From contig JAEVZP010000243.1 in NCBI GenBank assembly GCA_023392185.1, positions 1 to 5,917 on the forward strand: DNA of 5,917 nt. Direction: 5' to 3'. Positions 1 through 4,829 of this stretch are shown one piece after another. The notes under the pieces were generated by a model. The model worked only from the letters and a program-made list of their open reading frames with translations, was not told the DNA's origin and ran no database searches. Within the stretch, counting starts at the first letter, position 1. Every line of letters begins with the position of its first letter. Source of the DNA: Bacteroidota bacterium (GTDB lineage: Bacteria > Bacteroidota > Bacteroidia > Chitinophagales > Chitinophagaceae). The position numbers were made by a program, and so were the translations under genes.

Positions 1-47
1 AGGGTTTTAATGGCCGAGTCGAGCCGTTCGCTGAGATTATCAAACAT
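1..47 (-). CDS. ffh: Signal recognition particle GTPase Ffh (SRP54), N-terminal end only, cut by the window edge
   Basis: Only 15 codons plus two bases are visible, reading MFDNLSERLDSAIKT, with the start ATG at 45-47. MFDNLSERL followed by a short amphipathic helix is the characteristic beginning of the N domain of bacterial Ffh. Ffh is the GTPase that pairs with 4.5S/SRP RNA, binds signal sequences emerging from the ribosome and delivers the complex to FtsY at the inner membrane. The start is supported by a good Bacteroidota promoter at 105-134 and by the family's usual N-terminus beginning exactly here. The GTPase and M domains lie outside the window. No strong Shine-Dalgarno is seen; the leader just before the start is A/T-rich. 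The call rests on a short match, but a distinctive one. Confidence 0.82.
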   Translation of the reverse strand, partial: MFDNLSERLDSAIKT

Positions 48-78
48 AAATTTCCGGAATTTTTGGGATCTTTTTCAT
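40..78 (-). other. Possible short upstream ORF overlapping the ffh start
   Basis: On the minus strand an ATG at 76-78 opens a 12-codon frame (MKKIPKIPEIYV) whose TGA stop at 40-42 lies just inside ffh, overlapping its start codon in a different frame. A small hairpin (CCGGA at 90-94 and TCCGG at 80-84 in transcript order) sits just upstream of this ATG. If translated, the frame would couple ribosome delivery to ffh. It is very short, has no recognisable ribosome binding site, and could be chance. Confidence 0.25.
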
Positions 79-104
79 ACCGGAGCGCTTCCGGCTAAAG
101 GCTG

Positions 105-134
105 CAAAGGTATAAAAACAGAGAAGCCTTTAAA
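105..134 (-). promoter_or_regulatory. ffh promoter, Bacteroidota type
   Basis: The minus strand carries TACCTTTG (105-112), a perfect match to the -7 consensus TAnnTTTG of the Bacteroidota primary sigma factor. A TTTA box (131-134) lies exactly 18 nt upstream, one base from the TTTG -33 consensus. The TTTA box lies in a 10-bp palindrome, CCTTTAAAGG (127-136). Predicted transcription start is near 98, giving an ffh leader of about 50 nt. Confidence 0.65.
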
Positions 135-190
135 GGGCAAAAAAGAAGTGCAGAGGCGTTCTGGAAACCGGAAAAACAACTCCTGGTACA

Positions 191-448
191 TTAATAATGT
201 CCTTTCAGTTTAAGAATAACCACACCATCTTCAACAGGCTTGTAAACCAAACGGTGTTCCGCGTTGATTCGTCTGCTCCAATAACCACTGTAATTTCCCT
301 TCAGCGGTTCTGGTTTACCAATTCCGGTAAATGGGTTTTTACCAATGCTTTGGAGCAAGGCGTAAATTTTACGTACTGTCTTCAGGTCGTTTTCCATCCA
401 CCAACCAAATTCATCCCAAGCCTCATTGTGAAAGTGGATATTATACAT
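191..448 (-). CDS. yoeB: YoeB/Txe-family toxin (ribosome-dependent mRNA interferase)
   Basis: This 85-aa protein matches E. coli YoeB (84 aa) along its whole length. Shared blocks are the N-terminal SxExWDDY-like segment (here NEAWDEFGWW), KPEPLKxNxSGxWSRRI, EHRLVY, and the C-terminal HY. The known YoeB catalytic residues all have counterparts: Glu46 as E47, Arg65 as R66, His83 as H84 and Tyr84 as Y85; the SRR arginines are R59 and R60. YoeB binds the ribosomal A site and cleaves mRNA being translated; its antitoxin neutralises it by covering the active site. The gene overlaps the upstream antitoxin gene by 8 nt (ATGTATAA), and AGAAAG just before the start may serve as ribosome binding site. 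With every active residue present, the toxin looks functional. The DNA is visibly more AT-rich than thrS, consistent with acquisition as a module. Confidence 0.93.
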   Translation of the reverse strand: MYNIHFHNEAWDEFGWWMENDLKTVRKIYALLQSIGKNPFTGIGKPEPLKGNYSGYWSRRINAEHRLVYKPVEDGVVILKLKGHY

Positions 449-656
449 TACTTACTTTCTGAATCTCGTCTAAAGAAACCGTTTTTAAGGTTGCGGTGCC
501 TTTTTCGTAATCTTCAATGCGCCGGATCAGCTCCGGATCGGTAATAACGCCTTCCTCATTTGCAGTCGCTTCAAAGGGAATATGCAGTGCTTTCAAAAAG
601 GCCAGCAGCGCATCCATTTTATCGGCAGAAGGATGAACTCTTAGTGTGTATTGCAT
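441..656 (-). CDS. Antitoxin of the YoeB pair, DUF2683-like
   Basis: A 71-aa protein directly upstream of, and overlapping by 8 nt, the yoeB-like toxin. It does not resemble classical YefM, which is about 83 aa and has a Phd-type N-terminal DNA-binding fold. Instead the N-terminus (MQYTLRVHPSADKMDALLAF, then LKALHIPFEA) resembles the small Bacteroidota DUF2683 family, with a strand followed by a helix. The C-terminal tail (residues 42-70, including EDYEKGTATLKTVSLDEIQK) resembles the toxin-wrapping tail of many RelE/YoeB antitoxins. The role as antitoxin follows from position, size and overlap; whether it binds DNA and represses its own promoter is not visible. The start at 654-656 is fixed by an immediately upstream -7 promoter element. 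The family name is from memory of the pattern. Confidence 0.8.
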   Translation of the reverse strand: MQYTLRVHPSADKMDALLAFLKALHIPFEATANEEGVITDPELIRRIEDYEKGTATLKTVSLDEIQKVSNV

Positions 657-661
657 ACTTA

Positions 662-669
662 CAAATTTA
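662..669 (-). promoter_or_regulatory. Promoter -7 element of the toxin-antitoxin operon
   Basis: TAAATTTG on the minus strand matches TAnnTTTG perfectly. Its last base is only 5 nt from the antitoxin ATG (656), so transcription would start at or within a base or two of the start codon and the mRNA would be leaderless or nearly so. The best -33 candidate is a TTTA 15 nt upstream, which is closer than usual. The 46-nt gap to the upstream gene shows no clear terminator. Confidence 0.5.
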
Positions 670-702
670 AGCCTTTAGTCCCAGTAAACTATTTTTGACT
701 AC

Positions 703-1791
703 TTAATAATCCTCTCCTTTCCAAAACACCCGGTACACGTTCGGAACGGTGGCATAGCGCAGCACGTCGTATTGCAGCTGCCACTCGTCGGAGCCGGAAC
801 TGACGTCGTAAATCTCGCCGTCGTAAAACATCCGCAGGGTGTTGGTCTGGCTCACATAGGCCAGCGAGTTATAACTCAGGCTCATTTTTTGGGGATAATA
901 AGTGTCCAGCGTATAGATTTCTCCTTTATAGAAGACCTTTAGGTAGCCACCGGGATCCTGAAAAGCCACTACATGGTCACCCACCTGATATTCCGGCTGG
1001 AAAAAGCCAATGTTGTGTACGCTGTCGTCGTGGAAAATCTTGAAATAACCGTCGTTGGTCACGAAGGCCACCAGGTCGTCGCCCGTAGCGTAGGACTTAG
1101 GCGCATATTCGTCTATGGTAAACGTATTTCCGGAATGGAAAGCCCGGAAACGGCGGTTGGCGTCGATATAGGCTACTGTATTCCGCCCTACCCCAAAGGA
1201 TTCTACCCTGTAATCTTCCTGCTGAAGTAGTTCGCCTCCATAGAAAATGCGAAACTGGTTGGCGTAGTTCATATAAGCCACCATGTTGTCGCTCACCTGT
1301 GCACTGCTGACGGCATCCTGAGCCAGAAAGTTTTCGGCCGGAAAAACTTCGCCGTCGTAGTAGATTTTATATTCGTCGCGGATGCCGTCTTTAAAAAAGA
1401 TTACGCTGTCGCCAATAAGGTAGCGGTCGGTGATTGTAGTGAGGTTTTTAATGGTACCGCGGTCAAAAACGTTCAGCGATTTGCTGTTGACATACGCAAC
1501 AAGATTGTCGGTCGCAAAAAACTGATTGGTGAAGCCGTCGTTGATTTTTTGCACCCCACCGCCGTAATAGATTTTAAAAGCACGGGTGTTGTCCAGGAAA
1601 GGCAGGGCCGAGCGTCCGATCTTATATTCGACGGGCGGCAGGTAATCGGCATTGCGCAGCAGCCCGCGATCCCAGATCTGAAATTGCCGCTGCATGTTTA
1701 CGAATGCGGAAAGCGGCTGGGCCGCGAGATCGGTTGCAAAACAGGAAAGTAAAGCGGCAACGATACCGGCGCGAAAAAACTTAAGGTGCAT
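703..1791 (-). CDS. Exported protein of ten tandem ~34-residue repeats, unknown function
   Basis: A 362-aa protein of no family I recognise. The start chosen is the ATG at 1789-1791, because it opens a signal peptide (MHLKFFRAGIVAALLSCF, then ATDLAAQP) with likely cleavage after A24 (LAA-Q). A frame 45 codons longer exists, but it would run back through the terminator at 1861-1892. Cys17 (LLSC) makes a lipoprotein signal a weaker alternative. Residues 28-362 are almost entirely ten repeats beginning near 28, 62, 97, 130, 170, 205, 240, 274, 309 and 343. Each has the pattern (L/V)VA(Y/F), about five variable residues often with N or D, then (F/Y)(K/R)(I/V)(F/Y)(Y/H)xGE and a variable tail with a Tyr or Phe near its middle. 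Repeat 4 carries a 5-6 residue insertion and repeat 10 is short. Alternating hydrophobic and aromatic residues suggest all-beta structure, such as a beta-propeller or beta-solenoid; this is inference. An adhesin, scaffold or ligand-binding surface protein would be plausible, but nothing here shows which. Confidence 0.85.
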   Translation of the reverse strand: MHLKFFRAGIVAALLSCFATDLAAQPLSAFVNMQRQFQIWDRGLLRNADYLPPVEYKIGRSALPFLDNTRAFKIYYGGGVQKINDGFTNQFFATDNLVAYVNSKSLNVFDRGTIKNLTTITDRYLIGDSVIFFKDGIRDEYKIYYDGEVFPAENFLAQDAVSSAQVSDNMVAYMNYANQFRIFYGGELLQQEDYRVESFGVGRNTVAYIDANRRFRAFHSGNTFTIDEYAPKSYATGDDLVAFVTNDGYFKIFHDDSVHNIGFFQPEYQVGDHVVAFQDPGGYLKVFYKGEIYTLDTYYPQKMSLSYNSLAYVSQTNTLRMFYDGEIYDVSSGSDEWQLQYDVLRYATVPNVYRVFWKGEDY

Positions 1792-1860
1792 AGGAAGGGG
1801 AAAAATACAACAGACCGCCGGAATGGCCTTTGGTTGATTTGAGATTTGGGCAAATGCTCC

Positions 1861-1892
1861 AAATAAAAAAGCCAGCCTTAGAAAAGGCCAGC
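1861..1892 (-). terminator. Intrinsic terminator or attenuator upstream of the repeat-protein gene
   Basis: On the minus strand GCTGGCCTT (1884-1892) pairs with AAGGCTGGC (1871-1879) around a 4-nt loop: nine pairs, two of them G-U. The stem is followed at once by TTTTTTATTT (1861-1870). It lies downstream of a perfect promoter and 70 nt before the start of the next gene in the same direction. Confidence 0.75.
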
Positions 1893-1910
1893 CCCTATAA
1901 ACCCTATCAC
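1889..1910 (-). repeat. 22-nt element, copy B
   Basis: Matches copy A (2029-2050) at 18 of 22 positions in direct orientation. In transcript direction it begins with GTG and contains GGGTTTATAGGGGCTG. Its end overlaps the upstream arm of the terminator stem by four bases (1889-1892). Confidence 0.6.
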
Positions 1911-1923
1911 TATGAAAACGCTG

Positions 1924-1953
1924 CAAAGGTAATACAACAGACTATACTTCAAA
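1924..1953 (-). promoter_or_regulatory. Consensus Bacteroidota promoter driving the leader and repeat-protein gene
   Basis: On the minus strand TTTG (1950-1953), an 18-nt spacer and TACCTTTG (1924-1931) match both consensus boxes of the Bacteroidota primary sigma factor without mismatch. This is the best promoter in the window. Expected start of transcription is near 1917. It points into the candidate leader and then the 362-aa repeat protein. Confidence 0.75.
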
Positions 1954-2028
1954 GCATTGGTGGCAGCATTTTTGAGGAAATGTTTTCCGGCTTTTTCCAA
2001 AAGAGGCCCGAAAATAAACCTTTCGGAA

Positions 2029-2050
2029 CAGCCCCTGTAAACCCCTTCAT
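2029..2050 (-). repeat. 22-nt element, copy A
   Basis: Direct near-copy of 1889-1910 (18 of 22 identical). In transcript direction it begins with ATG, one base past the infC hairpin stem, and contains GGGTTTACAGGGGCTG. The ATG opens a 33-codon frame ending at 1949 (starts MKGFTGAVPKGLF). A weak hairpin at 2008-2026 lies just after the element, in the position where copy B has its terminator. Confidence 0.6.
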
Positions 2051-2051
2051 G

Positions 2052-2086
2052 CCAAAGGCCTGCCTTCAATGAAGGCAGGCCTTTGG
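2052..2086 (-). terminator. Hairpin ending the thrS-infC unit
   Basis: A perfect 16-bp inverted repeat (2052-2067 with 2071-2086, 3-nt loop) begins 17 nt after the infC stop codon. Such a long GC-rich stem should stop transcription or protect the 3' end of the mRNA. The expected run of T after the stem is missing on the minus strand (the bases that follow are CATGAAGGGG), so it is not a textbook intrinsic terminator. It may instead be a processed or Rho-assisted 3' end. Confidence 0.65.
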
Positions 2087-2103
2087 TTTACCATAGGATA
2101 AGA

Positions 2104-2661
2104 CTACACCTTTTTCTTCTTTGGGACGAAAATCGCAATCATCCGGCGACCTTCCATCTTCGGCATGCTTTCCAGCGTAGAAACCTCGGAGAGGCGCTCG
2201 GCAAACTTGAGCAGCAAAAGCTCTCCACGATCCTGGAACATGATCGAGCGACCCCGGAACTGCACATAGCACTTCACCTTGTCGCCTTCCATAAGGAACT
2301 TCTCGGCGTGCTTGCTTTTAAAGTCAAAGTCGTGGTCGTCGGTATTGGGCGTGAAGCGGATTTCCTTCATCTCGCTTTGCTTGCTTTTGGCTTTCTGCTC
2401 CTTGTCTTTCTTTTTCTTTTCGTAAAGAAACTTGTTGTAGTCGATGATCCGGCACACCGGCGGCACGGCGTTGGGCGAAATCTCTACCAGGTCCACTTCC
2501 TTTTCGCGGGCCATCTCGAGGGCTTTGCGAATGGGATAAAGTCCGGCTTCGATGTCTTCGCCTACGACACGCACTTCCGGCGCGTCAATTTCTTCGTTCA
2601 GGCGGTGTTCGCGTACGCGTTGCTGGCGGCGCGGCTGGGGTTTTCCTCTGCGTCTCTGCAT
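2104..2661 (-). CDS. infC: Translation initiation factor IF-3
   Basis: A complete 185-aa IF-3. IF-3 binds the 30S subunit, keeps it apart from 50S and checks start-codon and initiator-tRNA pairing. The N-domain spans about residues 18-82, with VRVVGED, VDLVEISPNAVPPVCRI and the family signature RIIDYNKFLYEKKK (71-84). A lysine-rich linker (82-97) leads to the C-domain (98-182), with MKEIRFTPNTDDHDF, CYVQFRGRS and the closing KMEGRRMIAIFVPKKKK. The length is near the E. coli protein (180 aa), with a basic N-terminal extension (MQRRRGKPQPRRQQR). The start is ATG, not the rare AUU that E. coli uses for autoregulation, so the E. coli-type control by start-codon discrimination is not expected with this start. 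The gene follows thrS by 41 nt and may also have its own promoter. The usual followers rpmI and rplT are absent. Confidence 0.97.
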   Translation of the reverse strand: MQRRRGKPQPRRQQRVREHRLNEEIDAPEVRVVGEDIEAGLYPIRKALEMAREKEVDLVEISPNAVPPVCRIIDYNKFLYEKKKKDKEQKAKSKQSEMKEIRFTPNTDDHDFDFKSKHAEKFLMEGDKVKCYVQFRGRSIMFQDRGELLLLKFAERLSEVSTLESMPKMEGRRMIAIFVPKKKKV

Positions 2662-2683
2662 TAATGGGTTAAAAAATTCGTTG

Positions 2684-2691
2684 CAAAAGTA
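2684..2691 (-). promoter_or_regulatory. Possible internal promoter for infC (-7 element only)
   Basis: TACTTTTG on the minus strand matches TAnnTTTG perfectly and lies in the 41-nt thrS-infC gap. Transcription would start near 2677, about 16 nt ahead of infC. No TTTG-like -33 box is seen at 17-22 nt spacing, so strength is doubtful. In E. coli, too, infC is read from promoters separate from that of thrS. Confidence 0.4.
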
Positions 2692-2702
2692 ATCTACAAA
2701 TT

Positions 2703-4676
2703 TCAGGCCTTCCCGGCTTCCCCGGAAATATTGGCACTTTTTCCACGCATTTGCTCCCGAACCTGCTTGCTGAGGGCCTCCGCAAATGCTTCTGTCGGCT
2801 GACTGCCTTCATCGCCCACACCCTGCCGGCGCACCGATACCGTGCCGGCTTCGGCTTCTTTTTCGCCTACAATCAGCATATACGGAATCTTGTTCAGTTC
2901 AGCCTCGCGGATCTTTTTGCCGATTTTTTCGTTCCGGTCGTCGATCGTCGGGCGGATTTCATAAGAGCGCAGCTTGGCAGCCACTTCCTTCGCGTAGTCT
3001 TCATATTTCTCCGATACCGGCAGAATGGCCACCTGATCGGGCGCCAGCCACAGGGGCAGCTTGCCGGCGCAGTGCTCGAGCAGCACGGCCACAAAGCGCT
3101 CCATAGAGCCAAAGGGCGCGCGGTGAATCATCACCGGTCGCTTCCGGCTGTTGTCAGAATCGATGTATTCCAGCTCGAAGCGCTCCGGCAGGTTGTAGTC
3201 TACCTGAATGGTACCCAGCTGCCAGCTACGGCCCAGCGCGTCTTTCACCATAAAGTCGAGCTTCGGACCATAAAACGCGGCTTCGCCGTATTCGGTTACG
3301 GTTTTAAGGCCCATTTCGCCGGTGGCTTCAATAATAGCGGCTTCTGCAATTTCCCAGTTGGCGTCGGAGCCGATGTATTTTTCCCGGTTTTCTTTATCCC
3401 GGAGGGAAATCTGCGCGGTAAACTCGCCGAAGTCGAGGCTGTTGAGCACAAAAACCACCAGTTCGATGACTTTTTTAAACTCTTCTTTCACCTGCTCGGG
3501 CCGACAAAACAGGTGCGCATCATCCTGGGTAAAGCCGCGCACGCGGGTGAGGCCGTGCAGCTCGCCGCTTTGCTCGTAGCGATACACCGTGCCAAACTCA
3601 GCCAGGCGCAGGGGCAGATCCTTATACGACCGCGGCGATGATTTGTAGATCTCGCAGTGGTGCGGACAGTTCATCGGCTTTAGAAGAAATTCCTCGCCTT
3701 CGTGCGGTGTGGTAATGGGGCGGAACGAATCCTGTCCATATTTTTCGTAGTGACCGGAAGTCACATACAGGTCTTTATGGCCGATATGGGGGGTATAAAC
3801 CGGCAGATAGCCGATTTCCATTTGCGCTTCCTGCAGAAATCGTTGCAGCCGCTCGCGCAGCATCGCGCCCTTGGGCAGCCACATGGGCAGGCCCGCGCCT
3901 ACTTTCTCCGAAAATGTAAACAAGCCCAGTTCCTTGCCCAGCTTGCGGTGGTCACGCTTTTTGGCTTCTTCCAGCAGGTGCAGGTATTCGTCGAGCTCCT
4001 GCTGCTTGGGGAAGGTAATGCCGTAGATGCGGGTGAGCATCTTGTTCTTTTCATCGCCCCGCCAGTAGGCGCCGGCAATGTTGGTCAGCTTAATGGCTTT
4101 GATCGGCGCGGTGGTTGGGATATGCGGCCCGCGACACAGGTCGGTGAAGCCGCCCTGGGTATAAAACGTGATATTGCCGTCTTCCAGCGCTTCGAGCAGC
4201 TCCACCTTGTAGGGATCGCCTTTTTCGGTGAAGTGGGCAATGGCTTCTGCTTTGGGCACCGATTTCCGGGAATAGGCGCTGCCTGCCTTGGCCAGCTCTT
4301 TCATCTTCGCCTCGATTTTAGCGAGGTCGGCTTCGGTGAGCCTCTCGTCGCCGAGGTCGATATCATAATAAAAACCATTTTCGATCGGCGGGCCGATGGC
4401 GAATTTGGTGTCGGGATAAATGCTTTGCAGGGCTTCGGCCATCAGGTGGGCCGAGGAGTGCCAGAAAGTGCTTTTGCCGCCGGCGTCGTCCCAGGTCAGT
4501 AACTTCAGTTGCGCGTCGGATTCGATGGGCCGGAAAGCGTCCCATACTTCGCCGTTGACTTCAGCCGCCAATACCTTGCGGGCGAGGCCTTCAGAAATGG
4601 ATTTTGCCACGTCGAGCGCAGAAACCGGCGCTTCGTATTCGCGCACCGCGCCGTCGGGCAGGGTAATATGAATCAT
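2703..4676 (-). CDS. thrS: Threonyl-tRNA synthetase
   Basis: A complete 657-aa class II aminoacyl-tRNA synthetase that charges tRNA-Thr with threonine in the cytoplasm (E. coli, 642 aa). Domains: TGS (about 1-61); editing domain (62-225) with the deacylation residues H73xxxH77 and C181xxxH185, which clear mischarged Ser-tRNA-Thr; catalytic core (about 245-540) with motif 2 (VYRYEQSGELHGLTRVRGF, 364-382) and motif 3 (MIHRAPFGSMERF, 516-528); anticodon-binding domain (about 545-645). The zinc ligands that select threonine are C337 (MNCPHH), H388 (DDAH) and H518 (MIHR). A tail of about 35 residues after SVRRQG is low in complexity and unremarkable. No key residue is missing. The start ATG (4674-4676) gives the canonical TGS beginning, MIHITLPDGAVREYE. 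The 5' leader is too short for a T-box or an E. coli-like translational operator. Confidence 0.98.
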   Translation of the reverse strand: MIHITLPDGAVREYEAPVSALDVAKSISEGLARKVLAAEVNGEVWDAFRPIESDAQLKLLTWDDAGGKSTFWHSSAHLMAEALQSIYPDTKFAIGPPIENGFYYDIDLGDERLTEADLAKIEAKMKELAKAGSAYSRKSVPKAEAIAHFTEKGDPYKVELLEALEDGNITFYTQGGFTDLCRGPHIPTTAPIKAIKLTNIAGAYWRGDEKNKMLTRIYGITFPKQQELDEYLHLLEEAKKRDHRKLGKELGLFTFSEKVGAGLPMWLPKGAMLRERLQRFLQEAQMEIGYLPVYTPHIGHKDLYVTSGHYEKYGQDSFRPITTPHEGEEFLLKPMNCPHHCEIYKSSPRSYKDLPLRLAEFGTVYRYEQSGELHGLTRVRGFTQDDAHLFCRPEQVKEEFKKVIELVVFVLNSLDFGEFTAQISLRDKENREKYIGSDANWEIAEAAIIEATGEMGLKTVTEYGEAAFYGPKLDFMVKDALGRSWQLGTIQVDYNLPERFELEYIDSDNSRKRPVMIHRAPFGSMERFVAVLLEHCAGKLPLWLAPDQVAILPVSEKYEDYAKEVAAKLRSYEIRPTIDDRNEKIGKKIREAELNKIPYMLIVGEKEAEAGTVSVRRQGVGDEGSQPTEAFAEALSKQVREQMRGKSANISGEAGKA

Positions 4677-4695
4677 AAATGGAAAAACAGTAGCG

Positions 4696-4703
4696 CAAAG
4701 CTA
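4696..4703 (-). promoter_or_regulatory. thrS promoter, -7 element
   Basis: TAGCTTTG on the minus strand matches TAnnTTTG perfectly, 19 nt before the thrS ATG. Transcription would start near 4689, leaving a leader of about 13 nt. The -33 region (about 4721-4727) has no clear TTTG. The position between an upstream terminator and the gene start supports it. Confidence 0.5.
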
Positions 4704-4756
4704 AGACGGCTTTGGGCTGGTTGATAAGCGTTTTTTTTGAAAAAGCGACAGGAGCG

Positions 4757-4801
4757 AAAAACCAAAAAGCCGCCTGCAACTCCAATAACAGCGCAGGCGG
4801 C
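4757..4801 (-). terminator. Intrinsic terminator of the lipoprotein gene
   Basis: GCCGCCTGC (minus strand, 4793-4801) pairs perfectly with GCAGGCGGC (4769-4777) across a 15-nt loop, followed by TTTTTGGTTTTT (4757-4768). It begins 28 nt after the lipoprotein stop codon and separates that transcript from thrS. Confidence 0.85.
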
Positions 4802-4829
4802 AAAAAGGTCGCGGGGGATCTTGGCGTGC

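Larger units (their letters stand above)
1861..1917 (-). ncRNA. Candidate short leader RNA or tiny RNA between promoter and terminator
   Basis: The promoter at 1924-1953 should start transcription near 1917, and an intrinsic terminator ends at about 1861, defining an RNA of roughly 57 nt. Inside it a GTG at 1908-1910 opens a 10-codon frame (VIGFIGAGLF, initiated as Met) whose TAA stop (1878-1880) falls in the terminator hairpin. That is the arrangement expected of a leader-peptide attenuator, with read-through transcribing the repeat-protein gene 70 nt further on. A free-standing small RNA is the alternative. I do not recognise it as a described RNA family. Confidence 0.4.
1792..2103. other. 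312-nt stretch without a conventional gene, between infC and the repeat protein
   Basis: Contents in transcript order on the minus strand: the hairpin after infC (2052-2086); a 22-nt element (2029-2050) opening a 33-codon frame to 1949; a small hairpin CCGAAA/TTTCGG (2008-2013 with 2021-2026); a strong promoter (1924-1953); a second copy of the 22-nt element (1889-1910); an intrinsic terminator (1861-1892); and about 70 nt leading to the repeat-protein start. I see no ribosomal protein L35 or L20, no tRNA and no insertion-sequence ends. Confidence 0.6.

Noticed and set aside
10..213. Plus-strand 67-codon frame at the left edge
   Set aside because: It runs antisense through the ffh start, its promoter and the end of the toxin gene, and resembles no family.
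1792..1926. 45-codon N-terminal extension of the repeat protein
   Set aside because: It would run back through the intrinsic terminator and promoter and would bury the signal peptide that begins at the ATG at 1789-1791.
1912..1932. Plus-strand ATG frame of six codons (MKTLQR)
   Set aside because: Its sequence is the reverse complement of the -7 promoter element region. There is no plus-strand promoter or gene nearby.
1878..2069. Minus-strand 63-codon frame after infC, considered as ribosomal protein L35
   Set aside because: It needs a TTG start inside the infC hairpin, is not basic, and lacks the L35 pattern. Its last ten codons are better read as the possible leader peptide.
1861..2086. 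CRISPR or insertion-sequence remnant suggested by the repeated 22-nt element and hairpins
   Set aside because: Only two copies occur, 140 nt apart with unlike flanks, and there is no transposase fragment, terminal inverted repeat pair or target-site duplication.
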